From Candidatus Competibacteraceae bacterium (GTDB lineage: Bacteria; Pseudomonadota; Gammaproteobacteria; Competibacterales; Competibacteraceae), in contig SKOM01000207.1 in the NCBI GenBank assembly GCA_007120095.1, forward strand, positions 1 to 7,277: DNA of 7,277 nt. Direction: 5' to 3'. The notes beneath the pieces were generated by a model. The model had not been told where the DNA came from. It did not search any database and saw nothing but the letters and a program-made list of their open reading frames with translations. Positions within the stretch are counted from its first letter, which is position 1; each line of letters begins with the position of its first letter. A program made the translations under genes and the position numbers. Of the stretch, positions 1 to 6,524 are shown one piece after another.

Positions 1-378
1 ATCGAGCGGATTCCCGGCGCTAACTGGCGCACGATTGCTCTGGTTGAAAAAAATCTCCCCCTGCATTTAGAGAACTTCGGTGGTTGGCTCAATACCCCCT
101 GTTACTACTTCTTCTGGGCTTATGTCAGTGACCGGCTGTTTAACTCATCGAATTATTCGGACCCGGAAATGGATCAGCTTTTAGCGGAAACCCTGCATAT
201 TCCCATGGATGATCCTGACTACGAACCCAAGCTAAAGCGCATGATTGCCAAAGCCTTTGATGAGATCCCACGCATCCCGCTGTATCAACCCAGTCTTGAG
301 GTGGCCATGACGCCCGATATCGAGGGCTACCAGTTCTGGTTTCATCGCATGCCTGATGTGCGCACCCTGAAACTTTGA
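1..378 (+). CDS. ABC transporter substrate-binding protein, family 5 (DppA/OppA-like), C-terminal fragment
   Basis: The frame is open from the left edge to a TGA at 376-378, giving 125 residues of a protein that begins outside the window. It matches the C-terminal lobe of family-5 solute-binding proteins (SBP_bac_5), which capture peptides, opines, nickel chelates or other small solutes in the periplasm for the ABC permeases. Seen directly: the pattern FNSSNYSDPEMDQLL at about residues 47-61 (the usual 'Y.NPE.D.LL' region), then a helix, then 'IPRIPLYQPSLEVAM' and 'GYQFWFHRMPD' close to the end, all typical of this family's last 100 residues. The signal peptide and most ligand-contacting residues lie outside the window, so the ligand cannot be read. 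The DppB-type permease follows after a short gap, so this is the binding protein of the same importer. It is cut only by the window edge, with no sign of a frameshift. Confidence 0.9.
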   Translation: MERIPGANWRTIALVEKNLPLHLENFGGWLNTPCYYFFWAYVSDRLFNSSNYSDPEMDQLLAETLHIPMDDPDYEPKLKRMIAKAFDEIPRIPLYQPSLEVAMTPDIEGYQFWFHRMPDVRTLKL

Positions 379-398
379 TCCATTCCCGTTCGCGATAT

Positions 399-408
399 TA
401 AGGAGGTG
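399..408 (+). promoter_or_regulatory. Strong Shine-Dalgarno site that decides the permease start
   Basis: TAAGGAGGTG is a 10-base perfect match to the anti-Shine-Dalgarno end of 16S rRNA. Its AGGAGG core (401-406) lies 7 bases before GTG 414 but only 1 base before the in-frame GTG at 408. Ribosomes should therefore start at 414. This is the strongest ribosome-binding site seen in the window. Confidence 0.85.
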
Positions 409-413
409 TGGCC

Positions 414-1448
414 GTGCCATTACCATTACCGCAGCGACTCCGCGCCATCGGCTATCGTCTGCTGCAAGCGGTGCCAGTGATTTTCGGCATCATCGTCATC
501 ACCTTCTTGCTGACCCGTGCACTGCCTGGAGACCCCGCCGTGTATTTCGCTGGTCCGGCCGCCGATGAGCGTTCGATTGCCGAGATCAGGGCACAACTCG
601 GTCTGGATCGTCCTCTGCCCGTGCAGTTCTGGCACTATCTGGGCGATCTGGCGCGCGGTGATCTCGGAACGTCTATTTCCACCGGGCAACCCGTCATCCA
701 TGAGCTGATGACGCGGCTGCCGGCATCCCTTGAGTTGACTCTGGCCGCTTTATTATTTGCGGTGCTGGTCGCCGTACCGTTAGGAATTCTGGCCGCTACC
801 CGCCCGGACACTTGGGTCGATCATTTGTGTCGGTTCATCGTCACGGCGGGGGTCTCCTTGCCCACGTTTTTCACCGGGCTGTTGCTGGTGTACATCTTCT
901 ATTTCCTGCTCGGTTGGGCACCGCCCCCCATGGGGCGGTTGGATATTCTGTATTTATCTCCTGAACGGGTGACCGGTTTTTATCTGATCGATGCTGTGAT
1001 CGCGGGCGAGTATGCGGTGTGGCGCAGTGCGGCCGCCCATCTGGTGCTACCCGCATTGACCCTGGGTTTGTTTACCTTAGCGCCGATTGCCCGCATGACG
1101 CGTGCCGCCATGCTACAGATTCTGGCCAGCGATTTTATCCGTACCGCCAGAGCCGCCGGGCTGACCCGCCGCAAAATCCTTATAGCATACGCCTTCCGCA
1201 ATGCCTTGCTGCCGGTGATCACAACGCTGGGCATGGTGTTCTCGTTTGCGCTAGGGGCTAATGTGTTGGTCGAAAAAGTGTTCGCCTGGCCGGGGATCGG
1301 TTCTTATGCCGTGGAGGCTTTAGTGGTTTCGGATTATGCGGCTGTCCAGGGGTTTGTATTGGCCATGGCCTTGTTGTTTGTCATGCTGAACTTGGTCATT
1401 GACCTGACCTACACTTTGATCGATCCGCGCGTCAGACTAGGAGACTGA
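414..1448 (+). CDS. ABC transporter permease, DppB/GsiC type
   Basis: Inner-membrane permease of a peptide/nickel-type (family 5) importer; it pairs with the next gene product to form the channel. With the GTG start at 414 the protein has 344 residues, normal for DppB-like permeases. The longer start at GTG 408 (346 residues) is rejected because it almost abuts the Shine-Dalgarno core. About six hydrophobic segments are visible, near residues 17-36, 104-127, 142-167, 208-230, 268-288 and 314-335. Family landmarks are LPGDP (37-41), GDLGTSI (82-88), the EAA-type cytoplasmic loop RTARAAGLTRRKIL (243-256) that docks with the ATPase, WPGIGSY (292-298) and the terminal IDPRVR (336-341). The gene lies 35 bases after the binding-protein gene and 1 base before the second permease gene, so all are probably co-transcribed. 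The family is certain; the transported substrate is not visible. Confidence 0.95.
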   Translation: MPLPLPQRLRAIGYRLLQAVPVIFGIIVITFLLTRALPGDPAVYFAGPAADERSIAEIRAQLGLDRPLPVQFWHYLGDLARGDLGTSISTGQPVIHELMTRLPASLELTLAALLFAVLVAVPLGILAATRPDTWVDHLCRFIVTAGVSLPTFFTGLLLVYIFYFLLGWAPPPMGRLDILYLSPERVTGFYLIDAVIAGEYAVWRSAAAHLVLPALTLGLFTLAPIARMTRAAMLQILASDFIRTARAAGLTRRKILIAYAFRNALLPVITTLGMVFSFALGANVLVEKVFAWPGIGSYAVEALVVSDYAAVQGFVLAMALLFVMLNLVIDLTYTLIDPRVRLGD

Positions 1449-1449
1449 G

Positions 1450-2316
1450 ATGGATACCCTTGCATCTCGACCCAATACCCTCGGTCGCCATTTTCTTTAT
1501 GTGCTCTCCTCCAATCCGGTCACCGCGATCGCCTTTGCCCTGTTCGCATTAATCGTGCTGACCGGGGTCTTCGGGCCACTGCTCGTACCCTACGACCCGC
1601 TGGCCACACATTCAGCCCGTGCCTTGGAACCGCCCTCTTGGGATCACTGGTTTGGCACCGATCATCTGGGGCGCGACGTATTTTCGCGGGTGGTGGTAGC
1701 CACTCGGCTGGATCTGCTGATCTCCGTCGCAGCCGTCTCGCTGTCTTTTGTACTGGGTTCCCTGATGGGGGCTTTGGCGGGTTTTTTCGGCGGTTGGGCT
1801 GATCGTATCATTGGGCGGGTGCTCGACACGGTCATGGCCTTTCCCTTATTTGTATTAGCTATGGGCATTGTGGCCGCTGCCGGCAACACCATCGAGAATA
1901 TTATTATCGCTACGGCAATTATCAATCTGCCGTTTTATGCCCGGATGGTTCGGGCTGAAGTCAATATCCGCCGTAATGCCGGATTTGTCCAAGCCGCACG
2001 GCTGTCCGGCAATCTTGATTGGCGGGTTTTGGCGACCCAGATTTTTCCCAACGCCTTGCCGCCCATTATGGTGCAACTGTCGCTGAATATGGGCTGGGCG
2101 ATCTTGAATGCGGCGGGCCTGTCGTTTATCGGTCTAGGCGTCAGACCACCCACACCCGAATGGGGCATCATGGTGGCTGAGGGCGCTAATTTTATCGTCT
2201 CCGGCGAGTGGTGGCTGACCCTGTTTCCGGGGCTGGCCTTGATGCTGGCGGTATTCACGTTCAACTTGCTTGGCGATGGTCTGCGCGATTTAGTCGATCC
2301 GCAGCGGCGCACTTGA
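1450..2316 (+). CDS. ABC transporter permease, DppC/GsiD type
   Basis: Second inner-membrane permease of the same importer, 288 residues, a usual length for DppC-like proteins. An N-terminal transmembrane segment (about 25-47) is followed by the conserved periplasmic motif FGTDHLGRDVFSR (68-80), typical of OppC/DppC permeases. Further hydrophobic segments lie near 86-112, 127-163, 206-228 and 258-274. The EAA-type loop that contacts the ATPase is FVQAARLSGNLDWRVL (179-194), followed by LSFIGLGVRPPTPEWG (224-239) and GDGLRDLVDP (275-284) at the C-terminus. The ATG at 1450 comes one base after the previous stop and has an AGGAGA ribosome-binding site at 1439-1444, inside the end of the upstream gene. 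This suggests translational coupling, giving matched amounts of the two permeases. Confidence 0.95.
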   Translation: MDTLASRPNTLGRHFLYVLSSNPVTAIAFALFALIVLTGVFGPLLVPYDPLATHSARALEPPSWDHWFGTDHLGRDVFSRVVVATRLDLLISVAAVSLSFVLGSLMGALAGFFGGWADRIIGRVLDTVMAFPLFVLAMGIVAAAGNTIENIIIATAIINLPFYARMVRAEVNIRRNAGFVQAARLSGNLDWRVLATQIFPNALPPIMVQLSLNMGWAILNAAGLSFIGLGVRPPTPEWGIMVAEGANFIVSGEWWLTLFPGLALMLAVFTFNLLGDGLRDLVDPQRRT

Positions 2317-2335
2317 TTCACTCGGAGCACAGCGA

Positions 2336-3979
2336 ATGACAGCAACAGCGCCATTGTTGGCGATCGAGGATTTAACGGTCGAATTTGCGACCCGACGCGG
2401 CACCGTGCGCGCCATCGAGCAGGTATCGTTATCTATTACTAGAGGCGAAACCCTGGGTGTGGTCGGCGAATCCGGTTCGGGTAAATCGGTGAGCGCCTAC
2501 AGTGTGTTGCAGATTCTAGATCGTGCCGGACGCATTGCCCAAGGCTCGATTCAATTCAGCGGCATGCGTTTGGATCAGGCGAGTGAGCGCACGCTATTGG
2601 ATATTCGGGGTCGAGAAATCTCAATGATTTTTCAAAACCCCCGCGCCGCCTTAAACCCGATTAAACCGGTAGGCCGCCAGATCGAGGACGTATTACTCCA
2701 ACATACCCTTGCGGCGCGTTCCAACGTGCGTAATGAAGCCATTAAAGCACTGAAAGCCGTGCGGATTGCTGATCCGGAGCAGCGCTACCATGCCTATCCT
2801 TTCGAACTGTCCGGCGGCATGTGTCAACGGGTGGTGATTGCTATTGCACTGGCCTGCCGCCCACAACTGCTGATTGCCGATGAACCGACTACGGGTCTGG
2901 ATGTCACCACCCAAAAAGCGGTCATGGAACTGGTGGTGGAACTCACCCATGAGCGCCGCATGGCATCGATTTTGATCACGCACGACTTGGGCTTGGCGGC
3001 TGCCTACTGTGATCGGATTGTGGTCATGGAACAAGGTAAAATTGTTGAAAGTGCTCAGGTCAGCACGCTGTTCCAAGCACCCCAGCACCCCTATACGCAG
3101 CGCTTGCTGCGTGCCACACCCAGACTGGATTCGCGGATTCGGGATTTATTACCCGAACCCCGCCCCGCTCCCGTATTTCCGCCCCACGGGCCACCTTTAC
3201 TGGAAGTGCGCGACCTGGTGCGGGAATTTCCCGCGCGAGGTCAGACCAGCGCGGTGCGTGCTGTGGACAGCATTTCCTTTACCGTACATCAGGGTGAGAG
3301 CCTCGGTTTGGTAGGAGAAAGCGGCTGTGGCAAATCAACGACTTCAGCAATGCTGATGCGGCTGCTGGATACCAGTTCCGGGCAGATTCTTTTCAAAGGC
3401 GAGGACATTGCCGCTGTACCGGCGGCGCGTTTTGCGCGTCACCCCCTGCGCGGTAAATTGCAAATGGTGTTTCAAGACCCCACAGACAGTTTAAACCCGC
3501 GCTGGACGGCGGAGCGTTCCATAGCGGATCCCTTACTACGGCTCAGTAATCTGTCCCGGCGTCAACGGCGGTTACGGGTTCAGGAACTGGCTGAGCGGGT
3601 CGGACTGCCGCTGAATTTGCTCGGTCGCTTCCCGCATCAGCTCTCTGGTGGACAAAAATCGCGAGTGGGTATTGCCCGGGCGATTGCCCTCGACCCTGAT
3701 CTGGTGGTTCTCGATGAACCCACAGCAGCACTGGATGTATCGGTGCAGGCGGTGGTGCTTAATCTGCTCGCCGATTTGCGGGCTGATCTGGGCATGAGTT
3801 ATCTGTTCATCACCCATGACCTCAATGTGGTGCGCCTGATCTGTGATCGGGTGATGGTCATGCAAGCCGGGGTGATTCTCGAACACGGGTCAACCGAGCA
3901 GGTCTTATCGCGTCCTGAGCAGGCGTATACCCGCACCCTGTTAGCGGCCATCCCCCATCCACCGCCAGTACAGGTATGA
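2336..3979 (+). CDS. Fused double ATPase of the peptide-type ABC importer (DppD-DppF fusion, GsiA/YejF-like)
   Basis: A 547-residue cytoplasmic ATPase that powers the importer, carrying both nucleotide-binding domains in one chain where many systems have separate DppD and DppF proteins. Domain 1: Walker A GESGSGKS (44-51), Q-loop Gln100, signature LSGGMCQR (158-165), Walker B with catalytic Glu183, and His216. The oligopeptide-type C-terminal element APQHPYTQRLL (248-258) follows. A Pro-rich linker (about 271-287) leads to domain 2: Walker A GESGCGKS (327-334), Gln380, signature LSGGQKSR (436-443), Glu461 and His494. Both sites therefore look catalytically complete. The second signature has KSR where RQR is more common. 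The ATG at 2336 has GGAG at 2324-2327, 8 bases upstream. The gene follows the permease by 19 bases, and its stop overlaps the regulator start (ATGA). Confidence 0.95.
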   Translation: MTATAPLLAIEDLTVEFATRRGTVRAIEQVSLSITRGETLGVVGESGSGKSVSAYSVLQILDRAGRIAQGSIQFSGMRLDQASERTLLDIRGREISMIFQNPRAALNPIKPVGRQIEDVLLQHTLAARSNVRNEAIKALKAVRIADPEQRYHAYPFELSGGMCQRVVIAIALACRPQLLIADEPTTGLDVTTQKAVMELVVELTHERRMASILITHDLGLAAAYCDRIVVMEQGKIVESAQVSTLFQAPQHPYTQRLLRATPRLDSRIRDLLPEPRPAPVFPPHGPPLLEVRDLVREFPARGQTSAVRAVDSISFTVHQGESLGLVGESGCGKSTTSAMLMRLLDTSSGQILFKGEDIAAVPAARFARHPLRGKLQMVFQDPTDSLNPRWTAERSIADPLLRLSNLSRRQRRLRVQELAERVGLPLNLLGRFPHQLSGGQKSRVGIARAIALDPDLVVLDEPTAALDVSVQAVVLNLLADLRADLGMSYLFITHDLNVVRLICDRVMVMQAGVILEHGSTEQVLSRPEQAYTRTLLAAIPHPPPVQV

Positions 3980-4686
3980 GCCTTTTGATGAGAACGGATA
4001 CGGTGAGAACTAGAACTCCAACTCAATCCTTGGCCGCCATTCGCCCCGGTACAACCGTTGACAGCATGGTGGCTACCCTGGCGGATGATATTGTTCATGG
4101 TCGGCTGGCTCCCGGCACACCGCTGGACGAAGGCGCTTTAGGTCGTCGTTTCGGAGTTTCCAGAACCCCGGCCCGTGAAGCCTTGCGGGAATTAAACGCC
4201 ATGGGTCTGGTGCAACGTTCACCCAACCGGCGTGCCATCGTCACCCCGCTGACCCAGAAAAAAATACGTGAGATGTTCGAGGCCATGGCTGAGCTGGAAG
4301 CCTCGGCCACCCGGCTTGCGGCTGAGCGCATGAGTGTGCAGGAACGTCGGACCTTAGAAGACATTCACCGCCAATCCCACGATTTAGTGCAGCGCGGTGC
4401 GGTTAAAGAATATAAGGATTACAATGCTTTTTTTCATCAGCTGATTTATATCGGCTGTCACAGTGATTATCTGGCTGAATTAGTGACCACGATTAAGTAT
4501 CGTTTAGCTCCGTTGCGGCGTGCCCAATTCGAGTTACCACAACGGCTGCAACGCTCGTGGCAGGAACACGACCGCATTGTCAGCGCCATTATGCAAGGTG
4601 ATGGCCTGGGTGCCGCGGAGCATGCCCGCGCTCATATGGCAGCCGTCGGTCAGGCCAGTACCCATTTCGCCGGAGCGGAACGATGA
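3976..4686 (+). CDS. GntR-family transcriptional regulator with FCD ligand-binding domain (FadR subfamily)
   Basis: A 236-residue DNA-binding regulator, probably a dimer and probably a ligand-released repressor, as is usual in this subfamily. The winged helix-turn-helix spans about residues 28-91 and includes the characteristic core LGRRFGVSRTPAREALREL (55-73). The rest is an all-helical FCD domain. The usual FCD metal/ligand histidines can be placed at His154 (in NAFFH), His198 (in EHDRI) and His220 (in ARAHM). The commonly acidic position before the first of them is Asn150. The first 25 or so residues look like a flexible extension, so the ATG at 3988 is a possible alternative start. The gene overlaps the ATPase gene by 4 bases (ATGA) and the atzF gene by 4 bases, has no strong ribosome-binding site, and is probably translated by coupling. 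Placement inside the operon suggests it regulates this operon and itself; its effector is unknown. Confidence 0.92.
   Translation: MSLLMRTDTVRTRTPTQSLAAIRPGTTVDSMVATLADDIVHGRLAPGTPLDEGALGRRFGVSRTPAREALRELNAMGLVQRSPNRRAIVTPLTQKKIREMFEAMAELEASATRLAAERMSVQERRTLEDIHRQSHDLVQRGAVKEYKDYNAFFHQLIYIGCHSDYLAELVTTIKYRLAPLRRAQFELPQRLQRSWQEHDRIVSAIMQGDGLGAAEHARAHMAAVGQASTHFAGAER
4672..4675 (+). promoter_or_regulatory. Ribosome-binding site supporting the first of several atzF ATG codons
   Basis: GGAG at 4672-4675 lies 7 bases before ATG 4683 and 10 before ATG 4686, but 16 before the third in-frame ATG at 4692. Spacing favours 4683, with 4686 possible. The site lies inside the regulator's last codons. Confidence 0.6.
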
Positions 4687-6524
4687 TGACGATGACAACC
4701 TTATTGGCTGATTACCGTGCCGGCCGACGCACCGTGCGCGCAGTGATCGCAGAAGCATTGGAGGCCATTCATGCCACACAAGACCTGGCTATTTGGATCA
4801 CCGTATTAAATGACGAACAACTGGCCCCGTATTTAGACCGATTGGAGGGCTGCGATCCGGCGCAGTTACCACTGTATGGCATCCCGTTTGCCATCAAAGA
4901 CAATATTGATCTGGCGGGGATTCCAACAACGGCAGCCTGTCCGGAATACCGCACTATCCCCAAACAGTCGGCCTTTGTGGTTCAGCGGTTAATCGATGCC
5001 GGGGCTGTGCCCTTGGGCAAGACCAATCTGGATCAATTTGCTACAGGACTGGTCGGCGTGCGTTCACCTTACGGCGTTTGCGCTAATGCCTTTAACCCGG
5101 ACTATGTGGCCGGGGGATCGAGTTCCGGTTCGGCGGTTGCTGTGGCCCTGGGACAGGTGTGTTTTGCCTTGGGCACCGATACCGCTGGTTCTGGGCGGGT
5201 ACCGGCCGGATTCAATAATCTGCTTGGAGTGAAACCAACCCGCGGGCTGCTGAGCAGTCGTGGGGTCGTACCGGCCTGCCGCAGTCTGGATACCGTGTCC
5301 ATTTTTGCCCTCGATAGCGCCGATGCGGCCCAGGTTTTGGACGTGGTTGCGGTTTATGATGCCGATGATCCCTATGCCCGGCCCGATCAACCCCCAACGC
5401 TGGGACTTGCTGGTTTGCCGGTTACGAGGTTTCGCTTCGGAGTACCCGCTGCGGAACAGTTGGCATTTTTCGGGGATCCCGATTACCCAGCGTTATTTCA
5501 GCAAACCGTGGCACGCCTAGAAACCCTCGGCGGTGAGTGTGTGGAGATTGACTTTGCCCCGTTTATAGAGACCGCGCAACTGCTGTATCAAGGGCCGTGG
5601 GTAGCGGAACGTTACACGGCGATTCGCGATTTTATCGAGGCGCAACCTGAGGCACTAGGGGACGTTACACGAGAGATTATCACTGGCGGACGCACTTGGT
5701 TAGCGGTAGACGCCTTTACTGCACAATACCGCTTGCAGACCTTACGCCGTCAAACGGAGGCGGTTTGGGATCAGGTCGATCTGATTCTGACCCCCACAGC
5801 CGGTACCTTGCCAACGATCACCGCTGTCGAGGCCGATCCTCTGCGGATTAATAGTGACCTGGGTTATTACACCAATTTCATGAATCTGCTTGATCTCTGT
5901 GGGATAGCGGTACCCGCAGGGTTGCGTCCAGACGGTTTACCTTTTGGGGTGACACTGTTTGCGCCCGCGTTTCGTGACCGCGATGTATTGCCGCTAGCGG
6001 ATCGCTTGCACCGTGCCGGTGGCATGAATTTGGGTACCGGGATCGATACGCCGCCGGATTACCCCCCATTGCCTGTTGATAACCGCCATACGGTTGCCGT
6101 GGCCGTGTGTGGGGCACACATGAGCGGTTTGCCGCTGAACCATCAGTTAACCCAGCGGCGTGCGCGGTTGCTTTGCGCGACGCGTACTGCACCTGAATAC
6201 CGGTTTTACGCCTTGCCGGGGGGGCCACCCCAACGCCCCGGACTGGTTCGGGTGGCCACTGACGGTGCAGCAGTGGACGTAGAAGTCTGGGCTGTGCCTG
6301 CCGACCAGTTTGGGACTTTTGTGGCCAACATCCCCGCCCCACTGGGTATCGGGCGGGTACGCTTGGCGGATGGCAGTGAAGTATCAGGATTTCTATGCGA
6401 AGCCATTGCCGTCACCGAGGCGCAGGATATTACCTCTTTGGGGTCATGGCGGCGGTTTATGGACAGTACTGGCCTGGCTCCGGAAACTTCGGGCCACGCG
6501 CACATTCATAAGCATCGGCGGTAA
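4683..6524 (+). CDS. atzF: Allophanate hydrolase (amidase-signature family, with C-terminal domain)
   Basis: Cytoplasmic enzyme (EC 3.5.1.54) that hydrolyses allophanate, ending in two ammonia and two CO2. It is the last step of urea carboxylase, biuret and cyanurate, and guanidine carboxylase routes. The 613-residue protein is slightly longer than the roughly 600 usual for AtzF. The amidase-signature domain (about 1-450) shows the expected Lys-cisSer-Ser triad: Lys72 in AIKDNID, Ser146 in GGSSSGSAVAVA and Ser170 in GTDTAGSGRVPA. The spacing (74 and 24 residues) equals that of characterised AtzF. Tyr302 and Arg310, eight residues apart, fit the substrate-carboxylate-binding pair that separates allophanate hydrolases from general amidases. 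The C-terminal domain (about 468-593) includes GAHMSGLPLNHQL (477-489) and a terminal SLGSWRRF, as in full-length AtzF, where this domain handles the second, decarboxylating step. A His-rich tail (GHAHIHKHRR) follows and lies in the overlap with the opposing gene. The start overlaps the regulator stop (ATGA). No urea carboxylase gene is in the window. Confidence 0.94.
   Translation: MMTMTTLLADYRAGRRTVRAVIAEALEAIHATQDLAIWITVLNDEQLAPYLDRLEGCDPAQLPLYGIPFAIKDNIDLAGIPTTAACPEYRTIPKQSAFVVQRLIDAGAVPLGKTNLDQFATGLVGVRSPYGVCANAFNPDYVAGGSSSGSAVAVALGQVCFALGTDTAGSGRVPAGFNNLLGVKPTRGLLSSRGVVPACRSLDTVSIFALDSADAAQVLDVVAVYDADDPYARPDQPPTLGLAGLPVTRFRFGVPAAEQLAFFGDPDYPALFQQTVARLETLGGECVEIDFAPFIETAQLLYQGPWVAERYTAIRDFIEAQPEALGDVTREIITGGRTWLAVDAFTAQYRLQTLRRQTEAVWDQVDLILTPTAGTLPTITAVEADPLRINSDLGYYTNFMNLLDLCGIAVPAGLRPDGLPFGVTLFAPAFRDRDVLPLADRLHRAGGMNLGTGIDTPPDYPPLPVDNRHTVAVAVCGAHMSGLPLNHQLTQRRARLLCATRTAPEYRFYALPGGPPQRPGLVRVATDGAAVDVEVWAVPADQFGTFVANIPAPLGIGRVRLADGSEVSGFLCEAIAVTEAQDITSLGSWRRFMDSTGLAPETSGHAHIHKHRR

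Noticed and set aside
379..413. Possible separate promoter or operator between the binding-protein and permease genes
   Set aside because: The gap is only 35 bases and holds the Shine-Dalgarno site. No -10/-35 pair or inverted repeat was seen.
232..426. Minus-strand and alternative-frame ORFs across 232-6342
   Set aside because: All lie opposite or out of frame to genes with clear family motifs and lack recognisable domains, so they are shadows of the real genes.
3220..3234. Perfect 7-bp inverted repeat with a 1-base centre (gcgggaa-t-ttcccgc), operator-like
   Set aside because: It lies deep inside the ATPase coding sequence, at the start of the second domain and in the conserved V-R-E-F stretch. 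No promoter is near, so it is best explained by codons.
4683..6524. General amidase or GatA instead of allophanate hydrolase
   Set aside because: The C-terminal domain with GAHM...PLNHQL, the length, and the Tyr302/Arg310 pair fit AtzF rather than GatA or a general amidase.
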